The notes: generated from the letters alone by a model not told the origin. 61,887 nucleotides of DNA from Gammaproteobacteria bacterium (GCA_029881795.1 JAOULX010000018.1:1-61887); one strand, 5' to 3'; positions 1 to 10,190 are shown, counted from the stretch's first letter. Numbers and translations: made by a program.

Positions 1-1094
1 TTATTGCGCTCACCGACATTAACAAATAACGAGTCGGCAGAAATATTCTGTGGCTCTAAACCGGATAAGCGACATTGAACCGGAATCTCAGGAATTTGGC
101 GCGGTTTGATTTCAATCACCGCATCACGAATGGCTTTGATATGTGCCGGTGAAGTACCACAACAGCCACCGACAATATTCAAGAAGCCGCTTTCGGCAAA
201 CTCTTTTATTGTTGCCGCCATTTGCTCAGGTGTTTCATCGTACTCGCCAAACTCATTGGGCAAACCGGCATTGGGGTGTGCAGAAACATGGGTGTTAGCG
301 ATGCGGCTCAGCTCTTCGACATAGGGCCGCATTTCAATTGCACCTAAGGCGCAGTTCAAACCAAATGAAATCGGCCGAGCGTGGTTCAGTGAATTCCAGA
401 AGGCTTCTGTGGTCTGGCCCGATAAGGTACGACCAGATGCATCGGTAATAGTACCGGAAATCATGATCGGCAGATGACAGCCATCTTCTGCGTAAACGGT
501 TTCAATCGCAAACAGTGCTGCCTTTGCATTCAAGGTATCAAATATGGTTTCGACCAGCAGGAAGTCGGCACCGCCTTCAATCAGTCCGCGCGCTGATTCG
601 CTGTAGGCTTCAACTAGCTGGTCAAAGGTGACATTTCTAAAGCCAGGGTCGTTAACATCGGGTGAAATGGTGGCAGTTCGGTTAGTTGGGCCTAACACGC
701 CGGCCACGTATCTCGGGCAACCACTGGCGCTAGCTACTTCATCGGCGGCTTCTCGCGCCAGCCGTGCCGATTCAAGGTTCATTTCATACGAGAGTGACTC
801 CATCTCGTAATCGGCCATGGCAATTCGCGTGGCATTGAAGGTGTTGGTTTCAAGAATGTCGGCACCGGCTTCGAGGTATTCTTTATGGATGGCTTTGATA
901 ATTTGCGGCTGGGTCAGTGATAACAGGTCATTATTGCCTTTGAGATCACTTTCCCAGTCGACGAAGCGCTGACCACGGTAATCGTCTTCGCCTAATTTAT
1001 AACCTTGAATCATTGTACCCATCGCACCATCGAGGATGACGATGCGTTGCGTTAATAGTTGGCGGAATTCTTCAAGACGCTGCTGACGGGTCAT
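1..1094 (-). CDS. metH: methionine synthase, N-terminal part (cut by window edge)
   Basis: Cobalamin-dependent methionine synthase; the homocysteine S-methyltransferase domain transfers the methyl group from methylcobalamin to homocysteine in the cytoplasm. 364 codons are visible from an ATG whose complement ends at 1094. The product begins [14 protein letters not shown] and soon shows ILDGAMGTM, the family's N-terminal signature. The zinc-binding cysteines are present in GLNCALGA and [11 protein letters not shown]. The folate, cobalamin and reactivation domains lie beyond the left edge, so integrity cannot be judged. It is divergent from bpt across about 140 bp, in which I saw no cobalamin riboswitch. 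Family assignment is firm. Confidence 0.96.
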   Translation of the reverse strand, partial: MTRQQRLEEFRQLLTQRIVILDGAMGTMIQGYKLGEDDYRGQRFVDWESDLKGNNDLLSLTQPQIIKAIHKEYLEAGADILETNTFNATRIAMADYEMESLSYEMNLESARLAREAADEVASASGCPRYVAGVLGPTNRTATISPDVNDPGFRNVTFDQLVEAYSESARGLIEGGADFLLVETIFDTLNAKAALFAIETVYAEDGCHLPIMISGTITDASGRTLSGQTTEAFWNSLNHARPISFGLNCALGAIEMRPYVEELSRIANTHVSAHPNAGLPNEFGEYDETPEQMAATIKEFAESGFLNIVGGCCGTSPAHIKAIRDAVIEIKPRQIPEIPVQCRLSGLEPQNISADSLFVNVGERN

Positions 1095-1234
1095 TTAGCC
1101 TATCCATTATTCAAGATATAAAACACAGTAGTATAGCATCAGACACTAATATTGACCCAGATATTGGCCCTGTTACTTGAAAAGAGCGGCAGCTGCGTCG
1201 ATACTGCTGTTTTTTATTCTACAGACGATACACC

Positions 1235-1945
1235 ATGTCTTTTCAGGACCGTGATTTTTATCTCACCGTTGAACACAGCTGCGCTTATTTCGCAGACCGA
1301 ATCTGCCAGAATGTGATCCCTGACCCTAATATCGCGATGCAGGCTGAGTTTTATGAACAGCTCGGCATGGTCGGCTTCCGGCGCAGTGGCGATCATATCT
1401 ACCGGCCACACTGCCCGCAATGCAGTGCCTGTGTGCCGGTGCGTATCAAAGTAGCGGATTTTTTACCTAACCGCAGCCAGCGCCGCTGCTTAAAGCAAAA
1501 CAGCGACATTTCTGTGAAACCGGTGGCTGCTGAATATAATGATGAATTTTTTGCCCTGTATAAAAAATACCTGAACCAGCGACACGGTGACGGCGAGATG
1601 AAAAACCCGTCGGCTGATGATTTTAAACACTTTTTAATCTGTGACTGGAGCCATACGCATTTTCTGGAATTTCGCGAAAATGAACAGCTGCTGGCAGTGG
1701 CTGTTATCGACAAAATACACAATGGCCTGTCGGCTGTTTACACTTTTTATGACCCGGAGCACGCCCGCCGCGGCTTGGGGACTTATGCCATTTTGCAGCA
1801 GATCCGGCATTGCAAGAATCACCGAGCGCCATACCTGTATCTCGGCTACTGGATCGAGCAGCATCCGAAGATGCAATATAAGATCAACTTCGATGCCATC
1901 GAAGCCTTTCAGTCCAACCACTGGCACACGCTGCAGAAAAGTTGA
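1235..1945 (+). CDS. bpt: aspartate/glutamate leucyltransferase (Bpt)
   Basis: Transfers leucine from Leu-tRNA to proteins with N-terminal Asp or Glu, marking them for ClpS/ClpAP degradation in the N-degron pathway. The 236 residues match the usual length. The N-terminal ATE domain carries the cysteine-rich segment CPQCSACVPVRIKV followed by FLPNRSQRR. The C-terminal half has the GNAT-like stretch with YTFYDPEH, GLGTYAIL and YLYLGYWI. Unlike many gammaproteobacteria, bpt is not beside aat or clpA here; it stands alone between metH (divergent) and bolA, and is followed by a strong terminator. Confidence 0.95.
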   Translation: MSFQDRDFYLTVEHSCAYFADRICQNVIPDPNIAMQAEFYEQLGMVGFRRSGDHIYRPHCPQCSACVPVRIKVADFLPNRSQRRCLKQNSDISVKPVAAEYNDEFFALYKKYLNQRHGDGEMKNPSADDFKHFLICDWSHTHFLEFRENEQLLAVAVIDKIHNGLSAVYTFYDPEHARRGLGTYAILQQIRHCKNHRAPYLYLGYWIEQHPKMQYKINFDAIEAFQSNHWHTLQKS

Positions 1946-2078
1946 CTGTGTGTGTATTAGTTGATCTGTCTCAATTTACCCGGCCGATGTCTGCTGTAAC
2001 CTTCTAACCGTGCCTCATGCACACCTGCCAACTGTCTTCTAAGCGAAGCAGTTCGCATGGTCTCCTGGGGGGGAGCGA

Positions 2079-2121
2079 GAGCCGAGAAGTTTAGCCAAGT
2101 GGACTTCTCGGCTCTTTTTTT
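2079..2121 (+). terminator. Rho-independent terminator after bpt
   Basis: A perfect 11-bp stem (GAGCCGAGAAG at 2079-2089, CTTCTCGGCTC at 2104-2114) with a 14-nt loop is followed by seven T residues. It lies about 130 bp past the bpt stop, so the transcript has a long 3' leader or the terminator ends a separate short RNA. On the sequence alone it most simply terminates bpt. Confidence 0.88.
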
Positions 2122-2228
2122 GTCTGCGTTTTTTTACTGCCTGTTTCGCCCTTAATATCTTAATGGTTAATATTTGCCTCGCTCACTGATAAAATGGTCG
2201 ACTTCACCGCATTCAAAGAGATAAGCAG

Positions 2229-2534
2229 ATGACCATGCAAGCCCTGATCACTGATAAAATTCAGCAAGCCCTTAATCCACTGCACCTGGAAGTCGTGAAT
2301 GAAAGCCATATGCATAATGTGCCACAAGGCTCAGAGTCGCACTTTAAAATTCTGGTTGTCAGTGATGAGTTTGAAGGCCAGATGCTGATAAAACGGCACC
2401 GTCTGATCAATCAAATTCTGAATCAGGAATTACAGCAGATTCATGCGATGGCACTGCACACCATGAGCCCCGACGAATGGGCCGAAAAAGGGGTGGCACC
2501 GGCATCCCCACCCTGTCAGGGCGCTGTCAAATAA
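2229..2534 (+). CDS. bolA: BolA family protein
   Basis: BolA-family regulator and iron-sulfur trafficking partner that usually works with monothiol glutaredoxins. The 101 residues match the family. The conserved SHMHNVPQGSESHFKILVVS segment (residues about 26-45) and the C-terminal RHRLINQIL...IHAMALHTMSPDEW are typical. The ATG at 2229 is preceded by AAAGAG with 8-nt spacing; the ATG two codons later is less well placed. It stands alone with its own upstream region and is followed, after about 110 bp, by fnr. Confidence 0.93.
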   Translation: MTMQALITDKIQQALNPLHLEVVNESHMHNVPQGSESHFKILVVSDEFEGQMLIKRHRLINQILNQELQQIHAMALHTMSPDEWAEKGVAPASPPCQGAVK

Positions 2535-2644
2535 TGCCGATGCCAACAAAACCTGCTGGAAAACACAATAAATACATTATAGAGGCTTGGCAAAACACTC
2601 GTTTCACCCTATCCTATTGTTATTAAATACGCGGATTAATAATA

Positions 2645-3400
2645 ATGACTCCCCCAACCGTTAAATTATCGACTCTTAAGACTGCCTGTAAAAATTGTAA
2701 ACTGCACCAACTGTGTCTGCCTCTGGGCCTTGAAAATAACGACATGGAAGAGCTGGATAAGATTATAAAACGCGCCAAGCCCTATCAAAAAGGCGAATAT
2801 CTGTTTCAACATGGGGATAACTTTGATGCGCTTTATGCTGTTCGTTCCGGTTCTGTAAAAACCTATTCACAGGATGATAACGGCGACGAACAAATCACCG
2901 GTTTTTATCTGGCCGGTGAAATCATGGGGCTGGATGCAGTACACCAGGGCTCACACCCCTGCTCTGCGATTGCTCTGGAAACCACCAGTATCTGCAAGAT
3001 TCCCTTTGACCACCTGGAAAATCTCAGTACTCAGCTACCCAGTTTGCAGCATCAGTTGCTGAGAATCATGAGTAAAGAAATTACCGAAGATCAGGCTCTG
3101 CTGATTTTACTGGGCCAAAAATCTGCCGAAGAACGGGTTGCGGCTTATCTGGTCAATATGTCTGACCGCATGGAAAAACGCGGGTTTTCACCGCTCGAAT
3201 TTAACCTGAGTATGTCGAGAAAAGATATCGGTAACTATCTGGGGCTAACCATAGAAACCATTAGCCGCACCTTCAGTCACTTGCAGCAGATTGGTTTAAT
3301 AAACCCGCAACGAAAACATATTGAAATTGTTGACTCCGTTGAGCTGAGAAGGCTTGCCGGGCTGCCAAAAATTGCATGCGGCATGAGATCAACAGCTTAA
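2645..3400 (+). CDS. fnr: FNR-type oxygen-sensing transcriptional regulator
   Basis: Global anaerobic regulator of the Crp/Fnr family; a [4Fe-4S] cluster drives dimerisation and DNA binding when oxygen is absent. The 251 residues match FNR. The N-terminal ACKNCKLHQLC gives cluster ligands C15, C18 and C24, and the fourth cysteine is C106 in HPCSA. A cyclic-nucleotide-fold sensor domain follows, and the C-terminal winged helix has LGLTIETISRTFS, retaining the E..SR residues that read the TTGAT half-site. So it is a true oxygen-responsive FNR/ANR, not a cysteine-free Crp relative. I saw no convincing FNR box in the 110 bp upstream. The next gene encodes only a cNMP-binding fold. Confidence 0.95.
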   Translation: MTPPTVKLSTLKTACKNCKLHQLCLPLGLENNDMEELDKIIKRAKPYQKGEYLFQHGDNFDALYAVRSGSVKTYSQDDNGDEQITGFYLAGEIMGLDAVHQGSHPCSAIALETTSICKIPFDHLENLSTQLPSLQHQLLRIMSKEITEDQALLILLGQKSAEERVAAYLVNMSDRMEKRGFSPLEFNLSMSRKDIGNYLGLTIETISRTFSHLQQIGLINPQRKHIEIVDSVELRRLAGLPKIACGMRSTA

Positions 3401-3430
3401 AAATAATAACAGTTTGAAGTAGAACGTTTG

Positions 3431-3889
3431 ATGGCTAACAAGAATGAGCAAATAATCCGCGCCTTAAGAAAAATCCCGCTTTGGGACAACTTAAGCGACA
3501 AAGAACTGGAGTCGGTTTACCTTCGCTGCAAACCGCAGAAAACCGCAGTTAATCAGGTAATTTTTAGGGAAGGCGATCCGAGTCACGATCTCTATGTTTT
3601 ACTGTCTGGTCGGGTCAATATCATGACGCAAAAAAAAGGTCAGATACACACGGTAACTGAAAACGAAACCTTTGGTGAGATTGGTCTAGTGACCAAAAAC
3701 GTTCGTTCAGCCACCGCGATCAGTACCTCACCGTGCAATATGCTGAGAATGACCTTGTTTGATTTTAACGACCTGCTGGAAAACGATCCCAGAATCAGCG
3801 CGCTGATGATGCGTAACATTACCACCTCGCTGTCTCAGCATATTATCCGCATGAATCACTCGGACCCTGAATACATTTCAGATAACTAA
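3431..3889 (+). CDS. orphan cyclic nucleotide-binding domain protein
   Basis: 152-residue cytoplasmic protein made of one Crp-like cyclic-nucleotide-binding beta-roll: FREGDPSHDLYVLLSGRVNI, then NETFGEIGLVTKNVRSATAIS containing the phosphate-binding-cassette region (FGEIGL...RSATA), and a C-terminal helix. No helix-turn-helix or enzymatic domain follows, so it may act through protein partners. ATG at 3431 is chosen; the TTG one codon earlier lacks a reason. It starts 30 bp after fnr on the same strand and is probably cotranscribed. Whether it binds cAMP, c-di-GMP or nothing cannot be told. Confidence 0.8.
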   Translation: MANKNEQIIRALRKIPLWDNLSDKELESVYLRCKPQKTAVNQVIFREGDPSHDLYVLLSGRVNIMTQKKGQIHTVTENETFGEIGLVTKNVRSATAISTSPCNMLRMTLFDFNDLLENDPRISALMMRNITTSLSQHIIRMNHSDPEYISDN

Positions 3890-3905
3890 AGCCGTCGCTT
3901 TAGTT
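3884..3905. terminator. bidirectional hairpin containing both stop codons of convergent genes
   Basis: AACTAAAGC (3884-3892), loop CGTC, GCTTTAGTT (3897-3905) is a perfect 9-bp stem. The TAA of the upstream plus-strand gene (3887-3889) and the TAA of the minus-strand gene (3900-3902) both sit in its arms. There is no long T run, so termination may be weak or Rho-assisted. Confidence 0.5.
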
Positions 3906-4136
3906 GCTTTCTGATCTGGCCCAGCTCAGTTTTAATATCAGCAACATCACCGGTGTACCGTGCATAAACAAATCGAAAATATCGATCGGTTTTACCAGCT
4001 CACCGGCAACCAGCATTTTCAGTTTTTCAAAAAGATGCGGCTCAGGCACAAACGGAGCCAGTCCCAGCATCAGCGAAATCAGCGCTAATTGAAAAACCGG
4101 TATCTTGATCAGTATCGTTTTAAATTTGTTTAACAT
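3900..4136 (-). CDS. small inner-membrane protein, RND-transporter-like annotation group
   Basis: 78 residues with two predicted hydrophobic segments (about residues 8-28, IKIPVFQLALISLMLGLAPF, and 57-72) separated by a polar stretch with PEPHLFEKL. Similar short proteins of gammaproteobacteria are often annotated simply as RND transporter, but nothing here shows transport activity. The start overlaps the ytoQ stop by one base (TAATG), indicating translational coupling in a ytoQ operon. Function unknown; existence is supported by the overlap and conserved shape. Confidence 0.62.
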   Translation of the reverse strand: MLNKFKTILIKIPVFQLALISLMLGLAPFVPEPHLFEKLKMLVAGELVKPIDIFDLFMHGTPVMLLILKLSWARSESN

Positions 4137-4579
4137 TATTCGGTTACCATTGTATAAGCCAATATGTCGACGACTTGCTCCGGCGTCTGAGCCGTTGCCA
4201 GCGCAGCGGCATCCACTTCTTTTAGCGCGTGTGTTAGATCTTCATCATGCAATGTAATAATTGATTTACCCAGTGCCGCTGCATAACCGGCATCAAACGC
4301 GGCATTCCACTGCCGGTATTTATCACCAAAGCGGACCACTACGACATCTGCCTGTTCAATTAATTTTCGGCTGCGTATCGCATTAATCTTGGCCGCTTTA
4401 TGATCTTTCCAGAAGGCCTGTTCTTCCTTGCCCAGCAGAACATCGCCGCAGTCATCACTGGCGGCATGGTCAGTTACCGGTGAGGACACGGTAACTTCCA
4501 GTGCTTTGGCTTTTATCCCGTCACGAATTCGCTGACGCCAGTCAGAGTGGATTTCACCCGATAAATACAGCTGCCACAT
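4136..4579 (-). CDS. ytoQ: YtoQ family protein
   Basis: 147-residue cytoplasmic protein of the YtoQ family, related in fold to nucleoside 2-deoxyribosyltransferase-like proteins, with no established reaction. Visible marks are the N-terminal MWQLYLSGEIHSDWRQ, the SSPVTDHAASDDCGD loop, and ADVVVVRFGDKYRQWNAAFDAGYA near the middle. It lies 2 bp after the phosphatase gene and overlaps the following small membrane gene, so the three form one minus-strand unit. Family assignment is good; biological role is unknown. Confidence 0.85.
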   Translation of the reverse strand: MWQLYLSGEIHSDWRQRIRDGIKAKALEVTVSSPVTDHAASDDCGDVLLGKEEQAFWKDHKAAKINAIRSRKLIEQADVVVVRFGDKYRQWNAAFDAGYAAALGKSIITLHDEDLTHALKEVDAAALATAQTPEQVVDILAYTMVTE

Positions 4580-4581
4580 CG

Positions 4582-5352
4582 CTATACTCCCAGTTTTTTT
4601 GCAACGATTTGATGCATTGCGGTGCTGTTACATGCCAGCACGGTTGTCGTATCCAGATCCAGCGCCTTGCCATTGAGGTCGCTAAAACAACCGCCAGCTT
4701 CGTTAACAATGACGCTAAGAGCAGCAATATCCAGAATATTCACATCCGACTCAACAACCATGTCGATTTTGCCGGCTGCCAGTAAATGGTAGTGATAAAA
4801 ATCGCCATAACCACGGGTACGGTGCACCGACTGGATCAGTTCGGCCAGATTACTCCATTGCGGCATGGCCGCCAGGGTTGCAATATTACCAATCGACAGC
4901 GTCGATTTTTTCAGCTCGGTCATATCACTGACATGAATCGGCTGATCATTTAAAAACGCCCCCAGGCCTTTTTCTGCATACGCCATTTCACCAAACATCG
5001 GCGCATTTGAGACCCCCATTATCAGCTCATCGCCTTTCATCAGCGCAATCTGGGTGGAAAAGAAGGGGTACTGGCGTACAAAACTTTTGGTGCCGTCGAT
5101 TGGATCAATCAACCAGTTATATTCGGCATCTGGGTTGGTTTTACCGGTTTCTTCACCAAAGAATCCGTGATCCGGAAAGGCACCAAGAATAATCTCTTTG
5201 ATGGTTTTTTCAGTTTCTACATCGGCAATCGTCACCGGGCTTTCATCGGCTTTAATTTCAATATCAAACTCACCCAGATAGTATTTACGGATGACTTCTT
5301 CGCCCGCTCTGGCTGCTTTGATTGCTGTTTCCAGAAATGCGCTTTTTTGCAT
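4582..5352 (-). CDS. inositol monophosphatase family phosphatase (HisN/CysQ-like)
   Basis: 256-residue Mg2+-dependent, Li+-sensitive-type phosphatase. The metal-site motifs are present: GEETG, WLIDPIDGTKSF, and the C-terminal NILDIAAL in place of the usual WDxAA. The family includes histidinol-phosphatase, inositol-phosphatase and 3'-phosphoadenosine-5'-phosphate phosphatase; the GDFYHYHLLAAGKIDMV segment looks most like histidinol-phosphatase-type members, but no his genes are nearby, so the substrate is left open. First gene of a three-gene minus-strand unit with ytoQ. Confidence 0.85.
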   Translation of the reverse strand: MQKSAFLETAIKAARAGEEVIRKYYLGEFDIEIKADESPVTIADVETEKTIKEIILGAFPDHGFFGEETGKTNPDAEYNWLIDPIDGTKSFVRQYPFFSTQIALMKGDELIMGVSNAPMFGEMAYAEKGLGAFLNDQPIHVSDMTELKKSTLSIGNIATLAAMPQWSNLAELIQSVHRTRGYGDFYHYHLLAAGKIDMVVESDVNILDIAALSVIVNEAGGCFSDLNGKALDLDTTTVLACNSTAMHQIVAKKLGV

Positions 5353-5458
5353 GGTAGCCCCACAGATATTCTGATTGCTTTAATTGCGGCGTATTCTACC
5401 TTATTAAGCCGACCACTAGCACCCTTATGCGGCTGACATCTGTGAAAACCACGGATTG

Positions 5459-5467
5459 TGATATAAT
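5459..5467 (+). promoter_or_regulatory. extended -10 promoter for trhP
   Basis: TGA followed by TATAAT (5462-5467) is a consensus extended -10 box, 34 bp upstream of the trhP ATG. No good -35 at 17 bp was found, as is usual for extended -10 promoters. Confidence 0.5.
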
Positions 5468-5501
5468 TAAACGCTGATATTCATCAACACCCCAGAGAAC
5501 C

Positions 5502-6827
5502 ATGAAAAACATCGAACTGCTTTCACCAGCCGGTACTATCAAGAATATGCGCTATGCCTTTGCTTATGGGGCCGATGCGGTTTATGCCGGTCAGCCTCGC
5601 TACAGCCTGCGGGTGCGTAATAATGATTTTATGGGTGACAATCTGGCGATTGGCATTAATGAAGCCCACCAGCTTGGTAAAAAGTTTTTTGTGGCCTCCA
5701 ACATCATGCCGCATAACAGCAAGATCAAGACTTACCTTGATGACATGGCACCGGTCATCGAGATGGGGCCCGACGCACTGATTATGGCTGACCCCGGGCT
5801 GATTATGATGGTTCGTGAAACATGGCCAGATATGCCGGTTCACCTGTCTGTTCAGGCCAATACAGTTAACTACGCTGCGGTTAAATTCTGGAAAAAAATG
5901 GGCGTCGAGCGAGTCATCCTGTCACGCGAATTATCGCTGGATGAAATCAAAGAAATCCGTCAGGAATGCCCGGATATGGAGCTTGAAGTATTTGTTCACG
6001 GCGCTTTATGTATCGCCTATTCCGGCCGCTGTTTACTGTCCGGTTATTTTAATCACCGCGATCCAAATCAGGGCACCTGCACCAACGCCTGCCGCTGGGA
6101 TTATAAAACCAGTGCCGCGACTGAAAATGCAGAAGGCGTCTACAAACCTGTCGAATCTGAGGCGACTGAAAACACAGCCGGCACAGCAGTACGCCATGAA
6201 AAAGCCCAGGATGTTTATTTTTTAGAAGAAAAAAACCGTCCCGGCGAACAGATGCCTATCATCGAAGATGAGCACGGCACTTACATCATGAACTCGAAAG
6301 ACCTGCGGGCGATCGAGCACGTGCAAAAGCTGGTTGAGATTGGCGTTGACAGTTTAAAAATAGAAGGCCGTACCAAATCACATTATTACGTGGCACGCAC
6401 TGCGCAAACCTACCGACAGGCGATTGATGATGCACTGCGTGGCGATCAATTTAATCCTGAATTATTAGGAGTGCTTGAAAATCTCGCCAACCGCGGTTAC
6501 ACCGACGGTTTTTACGAACGCCACCACACTCAGGATTATCAAAATTATATGCAGGGTAATTCGGTTGGTCATCAGCAACAGTTTTGTGGCCAGGTTACGC
6601 ATTACGATGCCGCGACTGGACTTGCTGAAATTGATGTGAAAAATAAATTTGCCGTCGGCGACAAAATTGAAATCATTACACCGGACGGCAACACCGATGT
6701 TACCTTGGAACAAATGCAGAATTTAAAAGGCGAACAAATGGATGTCGCACCCGGTGGTGGTCACGTGGTAAAAATCCCGCTACCAGAAAACACCACCGAA
6801 CAATGCATGATCGCGAGGTACCTGTAA
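5502..6827 (+). CDS. trhP: prephenate-dependent tRNA uridine(34) hydroxylase TrhP (YegQ, U32 family)
   Basis: U32-peptidase-like protein of the YegQ/TrhP group, which makes 5-hydroxyuridine at the wobble base of tRNA. The 441 residues match. The N-terminus ELLSPAGTIKNMRYAFAYGA and the U32 signature EVFVHGALCIAYSGRCLLSG are clear, as are the downstream cysteines in GTCTNACRW that belong to the iron-sulfur site of this group. Residues about 205-235 hold a variable Glu/Ala-rich insertion. The start is ATG 5502, shortly after CAGAGAAC. It is monocistronic. The old peptidase label should not be taken as function. Confidence 0.9.
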   Translation: MKNIELLSPAGTIKNMRYAFAYGADAVYAGQPRYSLRVRNNDFMGDNLAIGINEAHQLGKKFFVASNIMPHNSKIKTYLDDMAPVIEMGPDALIMADPGLIMMVRETWPDMPVHLSVQANTVNYAAVKFWKKMGVERVILSRELSLDEIKEIRQECPDMELEVFVHGALCIAYSGRCLLSGYFNHRDPNQGTCTNACRWDYKTSAATENAEGVYKPVESEATENTAGTAVRHEKAQDVYFLEEKNRPGEQMPIIEDEHGTYIMNSKDLRAIEHVQKLVEIGVDSLKIEGRTKSHYYVARTAQTYRQAIDDALRGDQFNPELLGVLENLANRGYTDGFYERHHTQDYQNYMQGNSVGHQQQFCGQVTHYDAATGLAEIDVKNKFAVGDKIEIITPDGNTDVTLEQMQNLKGEQMDVAPGGGHVVKIPLPENTTEQCMIARYL

Positions 6828-6901
6828 CTGCAGTCATAAATCAAAACGAACAAGACACTATACAAACCAATTAACAGCATTGCTATCAACTGACGACTTA
6901 A

Positions 6902-7687
6902 TTATAGATTACCCGCAAATAGCCAGCTCGCTCCGAGCGCTATCATCCAGTAGTCATTCTGGTTTACCAGCGGACTGTCGACAAAAACGCCATTGTCTAT
7001 ATTTTGATAACGCAGATACAGCCCCAACCAGTAAGATTTCATGCGCCGTGTTAACGATAGATTTAAACGATAGCCAGCAAAACCTTCTTTTGCCTGATAT
7101 GCCGTTCGACTGATATTCACCTGATCACTGTCAACACTATAATAATATTGATGAAAATCCTCCGATCCATAAACTGGCCCAAACGATGCGCTTATATCAA
7201 AGGGTATGTCTGATTTTTCAGCCTGACTGTTGAAATAAATTCGTGGATTCAATACCCGACCAGCTGAACTTGCATTCAGATTATCAAATGAATAAGCATA
7301 AGTAAGCGGCAACTGAAGCTGCCACTGCTTGCTTCCGGGAAACCGATAGATAAGTAATGGCCCAATCTGAGCGACAGGATCTAAGTCCGGCATTCCGGCC
7401 CTTAATTCATTCTCGCTACTGTCTACTGGCAGCCCGAGATCAAAACTAAAATCCAGACGAAAATTTGTATTTTCAAACCAGTTTGTATGCAGACCTTCAC
7501 GATCCAGGTCAAACCATTCGGTTTTGATTTTTAAATAAGGAATCGGTGAAGTGACAGACACGGTCTGATCTGACCCCGGGTAACTATTAGCTGTTATATT
7601 ACCGAGACCTGCACCTAGCTGCCAGAAAACTTCTGACGACGCGGAGTTCGATACTATAAAAATAAAAAAGAGAAGTATGTGCCTCAT
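6902..7687 (-). CDS. MipA/OmpV-like outer-membrane protein
   Basis: 261 residues with an N-terminal signal peptide (MRHILLFFIFIVSNSASS) and alternating hydrophobic beta-strands. The YPGSDQ motif followed by IPYLKIKTEWFDLDREG, and the C-terminal aromatic-rich LGASWLFAGNL, fit the MipA/OmpV barrel family; MipA members scaffold murein synthases or act as small porins. It stands alone, convergent with trhP, with 70 bp between the stops. The role here is not determined; the barrel assignment is fairly secure, the family name less so. Confidence 0.7.
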   Translation of the reverse strand: MRHILLFFIFIVSNSASSEVFWQLGAGLGNITANSYPGSDQTVSVTSPIPYLKIKTEWFDLDREGLHTNWFENTNFRLDFSFDLGLPVDSSENELRAGMPDLDPVAQIGPLLIYRFPGSKQWQLQLPLTYAYSFDNLNASSAGRVLNPRIYFNSQAEKSDIPFDISASFGPVYGSEDFHQYYYSVDSDQVNISRTAYQAKEGFAGYRLNLSLTRRMKSYWLGLYLRYQNIDNGVFVDSPLVNQNDYWMIALGASWLFAGNL

Positions 7688-7951
7688 ACAAATAACAATA
7701 ACCTAAATTAGCAAACAACATAAAGAGGTATCGACTTACTCGTCATCATTGACTAACTACTGCAGGTAATACCTGCATACACTTCTCACTATAAGACCAG
7801 AAATAAACACAAAACATATAAAAACCTACCTTAAAAGATCAGGCTTTCATTACAGATGGTGCTCATAAAACATCACAACTGCGATGACAGGAAGGTGAAT
7901 AAATATCCCGCAGCACAACTTTACATCAAAGTATCTTCACATATTACAGAC
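7688..7951. other. intergenic region upstream of the OmpV-like gene
   Basis: AT-rich non-coding stretch between the OmpV-like gene and the groEL terminator. I see no convincing gene, RNA or operator; it presumably holds the promoter of the OmpV-like gene. Confidence 0.5.
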
Positions 7952-7982
7952 AAAAAAAAGCCCCATCAAAGGGGATTTTTTT
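7952..7982 (-). terminator. groEL terminator
   Basis: Short GC stem CCCC/GGGG with a 6-nt loop, flanked by eight A on the left and seven T on the right, so it can work in both directions. On the minus strand it ends the groES-groEL transcript, about 140 bp past the groEL stop. Confidence 0.7.
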
Positions 7983-8013
7983 GTAATACGAACGAAGAGT
8001 CCAAGGCGATGGA

Positions 8014-8114
8014 TTTTTTCGTGAGTACAAGGCGCGGGAATAGTTTGGGCGCGGAGCGCACACCTAGTACGTGAGCACCCAAACTATTTCCGCAACGCCG
8101 TAATCGCGGAAAAA
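8014..8114. repeat. imperfect palindromic repeat element downstream of groEL
   Basis: About 100 bp with long inverted arms. GCGGGAATAGTTTGGG (8034-8049) pairs with 8078-8093 at 15 of 16 positions, and weaker pairing extends outwards to about 8014 and 8114. The centre (8054-8075) holds a second small hairpin-like segment with GAGCGCACACCTAGTACGTGAGC-type symmetry, broken here for brevity at its ends. The architecture resembles the element after purH (20839-20981), though the sequences differ. Confidence 0.7.
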
Positions 8115-8124
8115 GGCAAGCCTC

Positions 8125-9795
<1,671 letters not shown>

Positions 9796-9827
9796 TTAAA
9801 TGTTGATGTTGAAAGCACTGGATAAAC

Positions 9828-10118
9828 TTAGGCTTCAAATACACCAATGATGTCGTCTTCGCGCATGATCAGCAGCTCTTCGCCATCAATTTTAATTTCT
9901 GTTCCGGCAAACTTGCCAAATAATACCTGGTCACCGACTTTTACATCCATAGCACGAACTTCACCGCTGTCAGTTACTTTACCGCCACCAGCAGCCAGAA
10001 CCGTTCCGCGAGATGGTTTTTCAGTCGCTGAATCAGGGATAACAATACCAGACGCTGTGGTACGTTCTTCTTCTGTACGTTTTACAACAACACGATCATG
10101 TAGTGGGCGGATATTCAT
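9828..10118 (-). CDS. groS: co-chaperonin GroES
   Basis: 96-residue heptameric lid of the GroEL chamber. [14 protein letters not shown] at the start, the mobile loop with [13 protein letters not shown], and the [11 protein letters not shown] end are all typical. A strong AGAGGAAA ribosome site precedes the ATG. First gene of groSL, with a CIRCE operator 19 bp upstream of its start codon. Confidence 0.99.
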   Translation of the reverse strand: MNIRPLHDRVVVKRTEEERTTASGIVIPDSATEKPSRGTVLAAGGGKVTDSGEVRAMDVKVGDQVLFGKFAGTEIKIDGEELLIMREDDIIGVFEA

Positions 10119-10136
10119 GGCAGTAGATTTCCTCTA

Positions 10137-10163
10137 TTAGCACTCTAGTTAGATGAGTGCTAA
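10137..10163. promoter_or_regulatory. CIRCE operator (HrcA binding site)
   Basis: TTAGCACTC (10137-10145), 9-bp spacer, GAGTGCTAA (10155-10163): a perfect match to the CIRCE consensus. It sits between the groESL -10 box and the groES start, overlapping the last base of the -10. HrcA repressor bound here would block transcription until heat shock. This predicts an hrcA gene elsewhere in the genome. Confidence 0.96.
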
Positions 10164-10190
10164 TGATAGGGTCGAATTTAACAGAGTCAA
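10163..10190 (-). promoter_or_regulatory. groESL promoter, sigma-70 type with sigma-32-like features
   Basis: On the minus strand TTGACT (10185-10190) and TATCAT (10163-10168) are separated by 16 bp. The same bases read as CTTGACT, 13 bp, CCCTATCAT, close to the sigma-32 pattern CTTGAAA-N13-CCCCATNT. Both readings place the start inside CIRCE. Confidence 0.65.

Noticed and set aside
1095-1234. Cobalamin or SAM riboswitch upstream of metH
   Set aside because: The 140-bp gap to bpt is short and no conserved boxes were seen.
1946-2078. Small RNA gene between bpt and its terminator
   Set aside because: No promoter or known RNA motif; the terminator can serve bpt.
5167-5436. Frames antisense to the phosphatase gene
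   Set aside because: Shadow of the real minus-strand gene.
7856-8074. 72-codon plus-strand frame across the groEL terminator
   Set aside because: It reads through the terminator and repeat element and has no family likeness.
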